64,000 nucleotides of DNA from Chitinivibrio alkaliphilus ACht1 (GCF_000474745.1 NZ_ASJR01000005.1:1-64000), one strand, 5' to 3'; positions 8,562 through 17,425 are shown, counted from the stretch's first letter. The notes: generated from the letters alone by a model not told the origin. A program made the numbers and translations.

Positions 8562-9427
8562 AAATTATACTTCCTTTCTGGCCCTGCCTCTTCAGAAGAG
8601 CTCATAGAGGCAATACACAGCCCACCAAACAGTATGGCCGCAGAGAATAGTAAGGACCAGGTCATAACCACAGCAACCCCGGCAAAGATCCCGTAAAAAA
8701 CTTCCGCTTCGCCGGAGCTGCTGATAATCCGGGCTCCCAGAAAATGAAAGACATGCCATAATACTGCAAGAGCAAAGGAGACAAGGGCAAGAATACGCCA
8801 GGAAAGGCCTTCACCATAACTCATAAGATACAGAGATGCCAAGGTAAGAAAGAGTACCATGGTCGTCACCCAATAGGACTGTACCCCCTCCAGAATTGGC
8901 GGAAGCGAGTCAACAGGAAGGAAGGAGTTGAGGACCATAGAGATCAGACTGAAAAGAACCACAAGAAATGCCACGAGATAGTGTACGGTAAAGGTGAATA
9001 GATGTCGAACCCATGGAGAGTGTGCAGGTTCATCAACCTGCATCATTACACGCAAGCCGTGTATAAGCGTAGAGAACAGAGAATTTGGCGCCCAGATAAG
9101 AATAACAATACCGAATATGCCGAGATTCCGCCACGAGCGACTACGGATAATCTCGTATATACGCTCCTGTACAAACTCTGATGCCGCCGGGGGGACCATT
9201 TCTACCAATTGTGAAATAAACACATTCTGCAACTCTACATTGCGTGACAGAAGCATACTTACCCCCCAGAGCAAAACCATAACAATGGGAATAAAGGTCA
9301 GAAGAAACGAGAAAGCCATGGCCTTAGCGTAGAAATTACCCCGCCGACGAATGTAGGTACGACACAACTGCCAAAACGTACTCAGGACAGAAAGTACAAC
9401 CTGTCCAGGAGCCCTCTTACCCCACAT
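8558..9427 (-). CDS. YihY/BrkB (RbnBN) family membrane protein
   Basis: Integral membrane protein of 289 residues. Visible family signs are RRGNFYAKAMAFSFLLTFIPIVMVLLW near the N-terminus (AxAxxFY..ls..P), a long amphipathic VPPAASEFVQERIYEIIRSR segment, IFGIVILIWAPNSLFSTLIHGLRVM, and several further hydrophobic helices with GIFAGVAVVMTWSLLFSAAILFGG. About six membrane segments are expected. The family was once called ribonuclease BN but has no proven RNase role, and the function is unknown. It overlaps hflX by 11 bases and the U32 gene by 4 bases. Confidence 0.82.
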   Translation of the reverse strand: MWGKRAPGQVVLSVLSTFWQLCRTYIRRRGNFYAKAMAFSFLLTFIPIVMVLLWGVSMLLSRNVELQNVFISQLVEMVPPAASEFVQERIYEIIRSRSWRNLGIFGIVILIWAPNSLFSTLIHGLRVMMQVDEPAHSPWVRHLFTFTVHYLVAFLVVLFSLISMVLNSFLPVDSLPPILEGVQSYWVTTMVLFLTLASLYLMSYGEGLSWRILALVSFALAVLWHVFHFLGARIISSSGEAEVFYGIFAGVAVVMTWSLLFSAAILFGGLCIASMSSSEEAGPERKYNL

Positions 9428-10586
9428 GGATATATGTTCCAGCTCGTTTTTCTATAGCTGCGGCCTGCTTTTTGTCGGCACGAACTTCATGGATGGTCTC
9501 TCCCAAATCGTGCTTTAATTGCTGGACAGACTCCTTATCCAGGGCTGATACAAAGGAAGCTTGGGGAAATTCACACTCAATCTGTCGTAACTGCAAAGGA
9601 TCATCCACACGATCAATCTTATTGAAGATAATCTTTGCTGGTTTATGCCCAGCAGAGAGATCACCCAAAACATCCCGCACCGTATCGAGCTGGTGTGAGA
9701 ACCATTTACTGGAAGCATCCATGACAATCAGAAGAAGATCTGTCTCCTGCGCCACCTCTAAGGTACTACGAAAGGAGGCCACCAAATGGTGGGGAAGCTT
9801 TCGCAAAAAACCAACGGTATCGGAAATAACAACCTCACCTACAGAGGGGATATACCCTTTTTTGGAGGCCGTATCAAGGGTTGCAAACAGTTCGTCCCGC
9901 ACGAGCACATCAGCCCCACACAGAGCATTCAGGAGGGTTGACTTACCCACATTGGTATACCCCACAAGGGAGATGCGGAAGGTATCAGAACGGCCCCGGC
10001 GTTGCACTTCACGACTTTTCTTAATTTTCTTAAGCGATTTTTTCAGCTGAGCAATCTTTTTTTGCACTAACCGTTTATCTGTCTCCAACTGTGTTTCACC
10101 GGGACCTCGCGTACCAATACCCCCGCTTTGACGAGACAAGTGAGACCACATGCGGGTCAAACGCGGGTACATGAGATTGAGCTGGGCCAATTCCACCTGA
10201 ATTTTTGCTTCATTCGTACGGGCATGAAGGGCAAAGATATCCAAAATAAGCTGACTTCTATCAATGACCTTCCCGCAGATGATAGCCTCGATATTTTGTA
10301 TTTGACTTGGCTTGAGCTCAGCATCTATCACCAGACATTTACTATTTGTTTCTTTCATGCGCCGAGAAATCTCATCTAATTTACCTGCACCAAACCACGT
10401 AGAAAAACGTGGTTTATCACGTTTTTGCACAAAGATATCTGCAACCTCAGCTCCGGCGGTTGCGATAAGGGTTTCCATCTCTGCTAAATCTTCTTCAAAG
10501 AGCTCTTCATCCATCTTTCGTGGCATGTAGAGAGCTGCCAAGATTACTGATTCTGAAAGCGACTGCTCTCGTTCAATATCAAACAT
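9417..10586 (-). CDS. hflX: GTPase HflX
   Basis: Ribosome-associated GTPase of 389 residues, implicated in rescue or splitting of stalled ribosomes in other bacteria. The N-terminal HflX domain contains VIDAELKPSQIQNIE and RSQLILDIFALHARTNEAK, then the signature GIGTRGPGETQLETDKR. The G domain shows G1 GYTNVGKST, G3 DTVGFLRKLPHHLVASFRST, and G4 NKID. I chose the ATG at 10586 (GGAG, 7-base spacing). The longer frame to 10655 runs into the map gene. It starts 4 bases after the map stop. Confidence 0.95.
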   Translation of the reverse strand: MFDIEREQSLSESVILAALYMPRKMDEELFEEDLAEMETLIATAGAEVADIFVQKRDKPRFSTWFGAGKLDEISRRMKETNSKCLVIDAELKPSQIQNIEAIICGKVIDRSQLILDIFALHARTNEAKIQVELAQLNLMYPRLTRMWSHLSRQSGGIGTRGPGETQLETDKRLVQKKIAQLKKSLKKIKKSREVQRRGRSDTFRISLVGYTNVGKSTLLNALCGADVLVRDELFATLDTASKKGYIPSVGEVVISDTVGFLRKLPHHLVASFRSTLEVAQETDLLLIVMDASSKWFSHQLDTVRDVLGDLSAGHKPAKIIFNKIDRVDDPLQLRQIECEFPQASFVSALDKESVQQLKHDLGETIHEVRADKKQAAAIEKRAGTYIHVG

Positions 10587-10590
10587 TATA

Positions 10591-11487
10591 TCACTCCGGT
10601 AGTACGATAAGGGTTCCCGCCTCTTTCTGAGATGCGGTCTGTGTAAGCACCTCATATCCGTCGTCGGTCACGAGAAGTGTGTGCTCAAACTGTGCTGAAA
10701 GACTGCCGTCCTTGGTGTACACCGTCCACCCATCAGTGCGATCAGTATACACGGCATACCCCCCCATGTTTACCATGGGTTCTATGGTGAAGGTCATGCC
10801 CGGCTCAAGAATTGTGCCCCGCCCTTCGCGATTTTTATGGTGGAGTACGGTCATATTCTCATGAAAGCGACTACCGATCCCGTGCCCGGTATAACTCCGC
10901 ACAACAGAATAGCCTGCCTGTCGTACAAAGGGGTCTATCTCATCTCCTACAATGGAGAGTGGTCTCCCCGGTGCAATCGCGCCAATAGCTCGCATAGTTG
11001 CTTCCGCTGTTACCCGTACGAGCTCTTTTACCGGTGGCGAAACGGCACCGATAAGAAATGTTTCTGATTGATCTCCAAAATATCCGTCCACCACAGTGGT
11101 AATATCCACATTTACGATATCTCCGTCACGCAGAATATCTTCCGAGGACGGGATGCCATGACAGACCACGTTGTTTATGGAGGTACAGAGAGACTTGGGA
11201 AATCCGTGATATCCGAGGGTTGCCGGACGATGCCCATGGTCTAGGGTGTATTCATGGGCGAGGCTGTTTATTTTTTCTGTGGAAATGCCTGGGACAATAA
11301 AGGGACGAAGGTAATCCATTAAAGAAGCGTTAAACGCCCCTGCAGCCCGCATCTTCTCAATCTCATCGGCACTTTTTATCAAGGGGTTTTTCTGCACCCC
11401 CCTGTTCTGCTCTTTATCTTGTCTCAGATGACATTTCTTATATTTCTTTCCCGAACCGCACCAGCATGGTTCATTCCGTCCTATCAT
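10591..11487 (-). CDS. map: methionine aminopeptidase with SEC-C zinc motif
   Basis: Type I methionine aminopeptidase, 298 residues, removing the initiator Met. A SEC-C motif occupies residues 1-22 (RNEPCWCGSGKKYKKCH), a zinc-binding extension found in a subset of bacterial MAPs. The catalytic core carries metal ligands in NVDITTVVDGYFGDQSE (two Asp), GHGIGSRFHE (His), FTIEPMVN (Glu) and QFEHTLLV (Glu). All five ligands are present. It is first in the map-hflX-yihY-U32 run and divergent from a methyltransferase gene. Confidence 0.95.
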   Translation of the reverse strand: MIGRNEPCWCGSGKKYKKCHLRQDKEQNRGVQKNPLIKSADEIEKMRAAGAFNASLMDYLRPFIVPGISTEKINSLAHEYTLDHGHRPATLGYHGFPKSLCTSINNVVCHGIPSSEDILRDGDIVNVDITTVVDGYFGDQSETFLIGAVSPPVKELVRVTAEATMRAIGAIAPGRPLSIVGDEIDPFVRQAGYSVVRSYTGHGIGSRFHENMTVLHHKNREGRGTILEPGMTFTIEPMVNMGGYAVYTDRTDGWTVYTKDGSLSAQFEHTLLVTDDGYEVLTQTASQKEAGTLIVLPE

Positions 11488-11590
11488 ACAACCTCACTTC
11501 AGAGTACACGTAAAAATAGATAAATTGGCTTCATCTGCGGAAGATACGCCTCAAAAAAGTATTTTAATTCATTACCCTGGAGGAAATTCT

Positions 11591-12313
11591 ATGCGCCGAC
11601 CCTGCTTTTTTTTGAAAACCCGGAGCCAAAAACCCGAGATGATGGACCTGCCCCATAGTGATAAAGAGAAACTCTACCGTACCCTTCGTCACTTTTCTCT
11701 CATAAACCTCTTCTTCACGGGATCACGGAAGCTGCTTCGGAGAACAGTCCTTCGTGACATGGAGCAATCCCCCAAAACACATCGGGTTCTTCTTGAAATC
11801 GGATCTGGAGGGGGAGACACCGCCCGTTGGCTTATCAAAAAAAGCAGATCTATGGGGCTCTCCCTCAGTATTATCTGCTGCGAGAAAGACCCGCGTGCCG
11901 TGGAGTTTCTTCGTACGGCCTGTGCCAAAGAACCGTGTATCACCATCGTTGAAGCAGACTTTTTTGATCTTTCAGGACCGGCCTATGAAGTAGATTACGT
12001 ATTTGCAAACCACCTACTACACCATCTCGCGGATGCACAGATCCCCCCCATGCTCACGCAAGCATACCAGCGCGCCCGCCGGGGAGTTGTCTTTAACGAT
12101 TTGCGTCGCTCTTGTATGGCCTACGTGCTCTACTTCTTTGCCGCCTCCCTATTCTTTCGTAAGAGCTTTGCACGGAAGGACGGCCTCTTATCAATACAAA
12201 AAGGATTTACTCACGATGAAGCACAGAATATGCTCCGGGCATGCCCTGATATCCCCCTTGTCACTCGTGGTACATTCCCTTTCCGGTGTATTTGGAAAAG
12301 TAGCTTCCTGTAA
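11591..12313 (+). CDS. class I SAM-dependent methyltransferase
   Basis: Methyltransferase of 240 residues. The SAM-binding motif I is VLLEIGSGGGDTARWL (residues 67-81), followed by an acidic loop CCEKDPRAVEFL and a motif VEADFFDL. A DYVFANHLLHHLAD segment is typical of UbiE/MenG-like enzymes acting on small molecules or lipids. The C-terminal part has a hydrophobic stretch (YVLYFFAASLFF), which suggests a membrane-associated substrate. The ATG at 11591 has GGAGG 7 bases upstream and is preferred over the upstream in-frame start. The substrate is unknown. It stands at the head of a three-gene plus-strand group with a YceI-like gene and a YqiA-like gene. Confidence 0.8.
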   Translation: MRRPCFFLKTRSQKPEMMDLPHSDKEKLYRTLRHFSLINLFFTGSRKLLRRTVLRDMEQSPKTHRVLLEIGSGGGDTARWLIKKSRSMGLSLSIICCEKDPRAVEFLRTACAKEPCITIVEADFFDLSGPAYEVDYVFANHLLHHLADAQIPPMLTQAYQRARRGVVFNDLRRSCMAYVLYFFAASLFFRKSFARKDGLLSIQKGFTHDEAQNMLRACPDIPLVTRGTFPFRCIWKSSFL

Positions 12314-12377
12314 CCGCCTATTTGGTATTATGAAACACACCACCTATATTACTTATATCTAGTATTAAGGAGTTATT

Positions 12378-12917
12378 ATGAAACACCTCTGCATTCTCAT
12401 TTGTATTCTTCCTCTAATCGTATGGGCAGACTCCCGTACAGCCGTTGCTGTTGTTGAAGGCGGATTCGACGCTCGCGCCACGGGACACTCTTTTTCAGGT
12501 GAGTTTCCCACCCAGTCTGGCGATGCCACGCTCCGTATGGACGATAGTACTGTATCCATGACCCTTTCTGTACCTGTTACAGATATCTCCACAAATAACT
12601 CACGGCGTGATAATAATATGTATGAAATGTTTGAAACTGACGCCTACGAAAATATCACCGGAGAAGTTACGGAGGTTCCCTTGAAGACCCTGCGCGATGC
12701 CCAGAAACTCCCCCTTTCCCTTACGATTAGGGATATGACAGAAGATATTAAAGGTACCATTTCAGACTGGGAAGATGAAAATGGACAGATCTCATTTTCT
12801 CTTTCTTTCACGGTCTCTCTCGAGACCTTTGACCTTGACCCCGGCTCTCCCTTGCCGGGATTACGCGTGCACGATGATGTAGAAGTATCTCTTTCTGTAT
12901 ATGTGGATCCGTCATGA
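12378..12917 (+). CDS. YceI-like periplasmic protein
   Basis: Exported protein of 179 residues with a signal peptide (MKHLCILICILPLIVWA). The mature part is beta-rich and follows the YceI pattern: GHSFSGEFPTQSGDATLRM, then NNSRRDNNMYEMFETDAYENITGEV, matching the RD..(M)xxxFxxxxYPxIxF region, then a repeated FTVSLETFDL segment near the end. YceI family members form lipocalin-like barrels that bind polyisoprenoid or long-chain lipids. Binding of a carotenoid precursor would fit the nearby pigment genes but is inference. AAGGAG precedes the ATG. The next gene overlaps it by 4 bases. Confidence 0.65.
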   Translation: MKHLCILICILPLIVWADSRTAVAVVEGGFDARATGHSFSGEFPTQSGDATLRMDDSTVSMTLSVPVTDISTNNSRRDNNMYEMFETDAYENITGEVTEVPLKTLRDAQKLPLSLTIRDMTEDIKGTISDWEDENGQISFSLSFTVSLETFDLDPGSPLPGLRVHDDVEVSLSVYVDPS

Positions 12918-13489
12918 TACTCTATATTCATGGCTTTGCCAGCTCCGGAACAGGCTATAAATCGTCTCTATTTCGAAGCCATTATGAGGGACGGGAGCCC
13001 TTTCTTTCTCCCACCCTCTCGGTGGTACCCGACTTAGCCATGCACACCTTGCGAGATCTCATCGACACCCTCAAGCCTGAACACCCCATAGGCCTTATCG
13101 GCTCTTCTCTGGGAGGGTTCTATGCACGAATTATTTCTCACGAATATGGTCTTCCAGCCGTTCTTATCAACCCCGCCTTAGCACCGCACACCCTGTTGCG
13201 ACACCATGCACAGCAAGTGCGCCACTACTACGATGGAAGCCGTTTTTATGTAGAAGAATCACACCTGCAAGCACTCAGCCATATGGCACAACAAACCGGC
13301 CACGATGATTCCGCCATTTTGGTGTTTCAAAAAAAGGGTGACGAAATACTCAATTACAGGACTGTACAGAACACATTCTCACCGGAGCAACTTGTTTTGG
13401 AAGAGGGAGGAGACCATGGTTTCAGCGATATTTCCCGGCATTTTTCTCACATCGACGGTTTTTTTGCCGAAGCGTCTTCTCGCTCATGA
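12914..13489 (+). CDS. YqiA/UPF0227-like alpha/beta hydrolase
   Basis: Small alpha/beta hydrolase of 191 residues. It opens with YIHGFASSGTGYKSSL. The nucleophile is S65 in LIGSSLGGFYA, followed by LINPALAPHTLL, and the catalytic His is in EEGGDHGFSD, all in the order seen in YqiA-type esterases. The acid is probably in the FQKKGDEILN loop. It starts within the YceI-like stop (ATGA overlap). Its last 43 bases lie antisense to the 3' end of the CE2-type gene, so the two transcripts must overlap. Confidence 0.85.
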   Translation: MILYIHGFASSGTGYKSSLFRSHYEGREPFLSPTLSVVPDLAMHTLRDLIDTLKPEHPIGLIGSSLGGFYARIISHEYGLPAVLINPALAPHTLLRHHAQQVRHYYDGSRFYVEESHLQALSHMAQQTGHDDSAILVFQKKGDEILNYRTVQNTFSPEQLVLEEGGDHGFSDISRHFSHIDGFFAEASSRS

Positions 13490-14802
13490 CGAATAAGACG
13501 GTGATACCGTTTCCCTGCATGGGTTTGTACTGAAAGGATGTACATCCCCGGTGAAAGTTTGTCGTCTAAAGAAAACACTCTTTCCGATATATGCAGCTCT
13601 TGGTGTTCTCCCCGCACTGAATACACCGATACTGATGAAATTTCCTCAGAAAGCCTATATCCCTGCGAAGTTATGTTCACGAGGGCGGTATTTGGCCTGT
13701 CCCTTTCTTCGGAGTACACAGAGGTAGGAAGAAAGAGCCCCTGTTCATAAATAAAGCCTTCAAGGGCTTCGGCAATTTCTGCATGTTCCTCCACAGAGGG
13801 GTGCCAATGCAAGGCATCAAGGGAGGTCGTGTAAGAGAACAGAGCGACATCTTCATGCCCTGCTTCGTGTTCGTCACGAATAAGGCGCTGGAGTGACTGG
13901 AGAATATACCGATTTGGCCAATCCTGAAACGCCATGAAGAGATAGTGTGCTGAGGGGTTTGTGTTCTTTGTACGTAGGCGATGCAAGAACGATTCAGCCC
14001 CTTTTCGAAACAGGGCGGTATCAGCGGGAGGAGCCGCGCCCTGATCGCTAAAGTCATTAATTCCAAGATGGATAATGGTGAGATCTGGATTCCATGAAGA
14101 AACATCCCAGATATCAACCTCTCTTCCCTGCTCTATATCTGCATGCACCGTGGCTTCATAGTATGCGGGAAACTCCCTTCCCGGAGAATCTCCACCGAGA
14201 TTTTGCACCATACCCTTGCCTGAATAGGCAAGGATGTGCCGCTTTGCCCCGAGGCGGTCTGCCAAGATGTGCCCAAAGGATTTTCCCGTATTCGTGGTTT
14301 CCGGCACCAAGCCGCTGTCCCGTCCTGATGCCTCATTACCATAACCAGCAACAAAGGAGTCTCCAAGAATCTCAATGGAGCCGGTGCGGGACAGGGACGG
14401 CGTGAAAAGGGTCTCTCCTGCTGAAACAACTACTCCGTGAAAACGCTGATCACTCCATGCGGTTTCATTTCGTTTGATCAGTCGCAACTCATGAGCCCCC
14501 TTGGGAAGGTCACGGGCAACAACAAAGGTGTCCACCTTCTCCGTCCCACTATCTGTGGAAAGTACACCAGCAGCGGAATCGTTAATCCAGATATCATACC
14601 GCCCAAGCCCATCTTCAAGAACAACGGAAACCTTCTGCCCGGTAAACCCCACTGAAATAGCGATTCCCGGCCAACTGAAACGGGGTGCAGCAGGATCGGA
14701 AAAATCAAACCGTCCTTCGTACATAAAAGAACGGTGATCTGCAGGGAAAAAGCCTGCCGCCACAAGGGCGACACTGCTCAAAAGAAACAAGATACATTTC
14801 AT
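13447..14802 (-). CDS. secreted CE2-type SGNH carbohydrate esterase
   Basis: Secreted esterase of 451 residues, likely removing acetyl groups from polysaccharide. A signal peptide spans residues 1-17. Residues 25-130 look like the beta-sandwich that precedes the hydrolase in CE2 enzymes. The SGNH domain follows: ILGDSFVAGYGNE with nucleophile S149, SGKGMVQNLGG, IIHLGINDF with N249, and LDALHWHPSVEEH with D329 and H334. Residues 375-440 form a Por-like C-terminal module (SVYSVRG..., LSPGMYILSVQTHAGKRYHRLIR) resembling type IX secretion sorting tails. GGAGG precedes the ATG. It is 69 bases downstream of a TonB receptor and in the same orientation. Confidence 0.78.
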   Translation of the reverse strand: MKCILFLLSSVALVAAGFFPADHRSFMYEGRFDFSDPAAPRFSWPGIAISVGFTGQKVSVVLEDGLGRYDIWINDSAAGVLSTDSGTEKVDTFVVARDLPKGAHELRLIKRNETAWSDQRFHGVVVSAGETLFTPSLSRTGSIEILGDSFVAGYGNEASGRDSGLVPETTNTGKSFGHILADRLGAKRHILAYSGKGMVQNLGGDSPGREFPAYYEATVHADIEQGREVDIWDVSSWNPDLTIIHLGINDFSDQGAAPPADTALFRKGAESFLHRLRTKNTNPSAHYLFMAFQDWPNRYILQSLQRLIRDEHEAGHEDVALFSYTTSLDALHWHPSVEEHAEIAEALEGFIYEQGLFLPTSVYSEERDRPNTALVNITSQGYRLSEEISSVSVYSVRGEHQELHISERVFSLDDKLSPGMYILSVQTHAGKRYHRLIRHEREDASAKKPSM

Positions 14803-14871
14803 GATACCTCCGAGAGCTACAGTATAAAATTGTTTCTGCTCCGAAGCAAGACTTTTTGTACCCTTTTCCCC

Positions 14872-16956
14872 TTAGAATGAAACCGTTGAACCAATCATAA
14901 AGGTTCTCCCCGCACCGGGAAAAATACCCCGGGGAGAACGAGAGGAGATGTACCGGGCATCCTCAATATTTTTGGCTGTACCAAAAACGCGCACCCGCCC
15001 TACCTCATAGGAAATATCACTATTCCATACATGATATCCGTCAATTTTACCTGCTCGGCCGTTGGGTGTTCCCGTGGAGAGGTTCTCATGATCCGTATAT
15101 TGTGATGACACCGCAGTGAGGGAGATGCCTGCAGTTATTCCTCCGGTGGAGAACCCGAAACGTGTATTTACAGTGTGTTTCGGCGCATAGGGAAGACGGT
15201 TTCCGTCGAAGGTTACCTGCTCGTTATCACTATTAAAGAGGTCACTTCTAAATTCTGCCACAGGCACCCATGTCCAGTTTGCATCAAGACTGAAAAACGC
15301 CGGAAGATCCATAACAACCCCGGTTTCAACACCTTGATTAAGACTTTTTCCGGCGTTTGTATTTTGTGTGGCAGAGGCTCCGCCTGCTTCACTGGCGGCA
15401 ATTATTTGATTATCAAAATCGTAGATAAAACCGGTCAGTTCATACCGTAGCCAATCCAGTGCGCCGCGTACCCCAAGTTCATAGTTTACACTTTCTTCTG
15501 CCTTAAGTTTTACCTCATTGCCCGCTCCATCAATTGCATCCTGCACTCGTGGTGGCGCAAACCCCCGATGAACCCCACCAAACACCTCTGCAGCATCACC
15601 AAAGGTATATCCCGCACTAATACCGGGAATAAAAACTGCATCATCACTGGTGGTTTCTATTGATACGGGGGCATACTCCTTTTGATGGTGTGTTCGTGTT
15701 TGCTGATAATACTCAAAGCGTGCCCCGGGAGTAATACGGAGGTTATCCGTAATATCTATACGGTTCATAGCAAAAACAGCCACATTATGTACTTCCCGCG
15801 TGTCGTGTTCACGCAACAACCCCTGAGTGCTTGTGAGAGGGTTTACATCGAGGGTGTCATGAACATCAATTCGGTTATTCTGCATCCGTTCATACTGTGG
15901 ACGTATCCCTGCTTCAAGATAGTGTTCCATATCGCCCATGGAATGGTCAAGGGAAATACGACTGTCTACCCCGGCAACGCTGAACTCTCGAACCCGTCCG
16001 GAACGCCATCCTTCCATTTCATTTTGTCCCGTTGCGGCATTAAAGGAAAACTCCTCACGAAACCAGTCTCGATGTGCATTATTTCCATAGATAAGAGTCT
16101 GTACTTGAGCTCTATCTGAGATCCAGGCACGATGGTTTATATCCAGTCCAAACCGTTCAACCTTCATGTGATCGTGATCGGCACGATTGAGCAGAGGATT
16201 GTGGCGGTACTCCTTGTCCGTAAGACCGATATACGTGTGATTTGCAGATTGGTCATAATAACTTGCTTTCACCGAAAAGGAGTGCATTTCGTTTGGGGTG
16301 ATACTGCCCCGTGCAACAATATCGTTTACCGTAAAGGGCATATCCCGCCATCCTTCTCCCTCCTTGCGAAGCATGGAGACGGATGCGGAAGTGGTATCCG
16401 TTGCGACACCAAAATCAAGTCCCACTGATCGATAGCCACGGTTTCCCGCAACAGCTGTTAGATGGCCGGAAGTACCTTTTTCGGGGCGCTTCGTTATATA
16501 GTTAATTGCACCACCGATAGTGGAAGGCCCATAGCGAAGAGAGCTACTGCCTTTCAACACTTCGATCTCTTTCATACGCTCCACGGGAGGACTATAGTAG
16601 GCCGCCGGATCTATGAAGGGCCCAAGCTGCACGGGGGCCCCATCTTCAAGAATCAAAACCTTCTTGCTCATATCAGGATTGAGCCCACGAATCCCAATGC
16701 GAGGGTAAAACCCGTACCCGTCTGTTTCTACCACATGTACCCCGGGGGTTGTTCGAAGCGCATCTTGCGTGCTTAAGGGTTGTAATTGCGCCAGGGCTTC
16801 TTCTGAGATACGTGTATAGCTACCGCCAGTAAAGGATGTTGTATCACCCCGGGTAGTGACAATATCAATCTGCGGCATCTCTTGGGGCTGTGCAGAAAGC
16901 ATGGAGAGCGTCGTTAAAATGCTCCCTAATCGTTTAAGCTGTACGAATTTGTTCAT
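14872..16956 (-). CDS. TonB-dependent receptor, FecA-like
   Basis: Outer-membrane TonB-dependent receptor of 694 residues. A signal peptide is followed by a TonB-box-like PQIDIVTTR at the mature N-terminus. The plug domain has TQDALRTTPGVHVVE, IGIRGLNPDMSKKVLILEDGAPVQLGPF and VERMKEIEVLKGSSSLRYGPSTIGGAINYITK, closest by eye to FecA/ferric-siderophore receptors. The remainder is a beta-barrel ending in Phe (TFMIGSTVSF). I used the ATG at 16956 (GGAG, 6 bases) rather than a TTG four codons upstream. The ligand is unknown: iron chelate is most likely, a glycan possible. No partner ABC transporter or regulator is adjacent. Confidence 0.9.
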   Translation of the reverse strand: MNKFVQLKRLGSILTTLSMLSAQPQEMPQIDIVTTRGDTTSFTGGSYTRISEEALAQLQPLSTQDALRTTPGVHVVETDGYGFYPRIGIRGLNPDMSKKVLILEDGAPVQLGPFIDPAAYYSPPVERMKEIEVLKGSSSLRYGPSTIGGAINYITKRPEKGTSGHLTAVAGNRGYRSVGLDFGVATDTTSASVSMLRKEGEGWRDMPFTVNDIVARGSITPNEMHSFSVKASYYDQSANHTYIGLTDKEYRHNPLLNRADHDHMKVERFGLDINHRAWISDRAQVQTLIYGNNAHRDWFREEFSFNAATGQNEMEGWRSGRVREFSVAGVDSRISLDHSMGDMEHYLEAGIRPQYERMQNNRIDVHDTLDVNPLTSTQGLLREHDTREVHNVAVFAMNRIDITDNLRITPGARFEYYQQTRTHHQKEYAPVSIETTSDDAVFIPGISAGYTFGDAAEVFGGVHRGFAPPRVQDAIDGAGNEVKLKAEESVNYELGVRGALDWLRYELTGFIYDFDNQIIAASEAGGASATQNTNAGKSLNQGVETGVVMDLPAFFSLDANWTWVPVAEFRSDLFNSDNEQVTFDGNRLPYAPKHTVNTRFGFSTGGITAGISLTAVSSQYTDHENLSTGTPNGRAGKIDGYHVWNSDISYEVGRVRVFGTAKNIEDARYISSRSPRGIFPGAGRTFMIGSTVSF

Positions 16957-17011
16957 CTTGGTCTCCAATTCTTTGATTGTTTATCTACATTGTCGCCTAA
17001 TATACAACAGG

Positions 17012-17035
17012 GTTGCAGAACATGTTAGACGCAAC
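17012..17035. promoter_or_regulatory. interrupted inverted repeat upstream of TonB receptor
   Basis: GTTGC (17012-17016) and GCAAC (17031-17035) flank a central palindrome AACATGTT (17019-17026). The halves are offset by two bases, so symmetry is imperfect. It lies 56-79 bases before the receptor ATG, a plausible operator position. It does not resemble a Fur box. Apart from this site and the small ORF, nothing else is recognisable in 16957-17200. Confidence 0.3.
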
Positions 17036-17200
17036 TTACTTTTGTCGTCTTTTTATTTGATCTCATCGGATTCGGTAAAAAAACCTTCTTTGGAAAAGCG
17101 CTTTACCCTGGTGACAAAGTATTTCTTAAAAGGAACCCCTCAGTGAAAGAGACAGAGTATATCTTTATATACGCTGAAATTTATACGAGAGGAGCTGCAT

Positions 17201-17305
17201 ATGAAAGTGTCGAAAATTGTTAAACTTGTGGTAGTTTTCAAAGCGGTAAAATACATATACAACCGTTTTTTTTCTACTTCAATCCCTACTCATTACGACG
17301 ATTAA
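17201..17305 (+). CDS. putative 34-residue small protein
   Basis: Short ORF in the 469-base gap between the TonB receptor and the DUF2723 gene. It begins MKVSKIVKLVVVFKAV, a basic and hydrophobic N-terminal half, and ends in a polar tail with His, Tyr and two Asp. AGAGGAG lies 6 bases before the ATG, a strong ribosome site. A stem-loop terminator follows 44 bases after the stop. Shine-Dalgarno, coding frame and terminator together suggest a real transcription unit. No family is recognised. Membrane association or a short leader peptide are both possible. Confidence 0.45.
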   Translation: MKVSKIVKLVVVFKAVKYIYNRFFSTSIPTHYDD

Positions 17306-17317
17306 CCCATCAAAGAA

Positions 17318-17333
17318 CGGGGATCTCTCCCCG
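17318..17333. terminator. short stem-loop after small ORF
   Basis: CGGGGA/TCCCCG with a 4-base loop, just after the small ORF and just before the stronger terminator. It has no T-run of its own. It may act with the following hairpin. Confidence 0.35.
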
Positions 17334-17348
17334 CTCTGTACACAAAAA

Positions 17349-17374
17349 AAGAAGGTCCTGCAAGGGACCTTCTT
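17349..17374. terminator. bidirectional intrinsic terminator
   Basis: A 10-base perfect stem (AAGAAGGTCC at 17349-17358 and GGACCTTCTT at 17365-17374) is flanked by an A-run on the left and TTTTATAT-like sequence on the right. It can therefore terminate the small ORF transcript rightward and the long riboflavin/DUF2723 operon leftward. Confidence 0.85.
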
Positions 17375-17425
17375 TTATATTCTTTTCGTCAGCGTATGGT
17401 AAGGGGGGCACCCACAATTGCGTAG

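Noticed and set aside
9472-10050. Plus-strand frame of 192 codons
   Set aside because: Lies wholly antisense to hflX, which has complete GTPase motifs.
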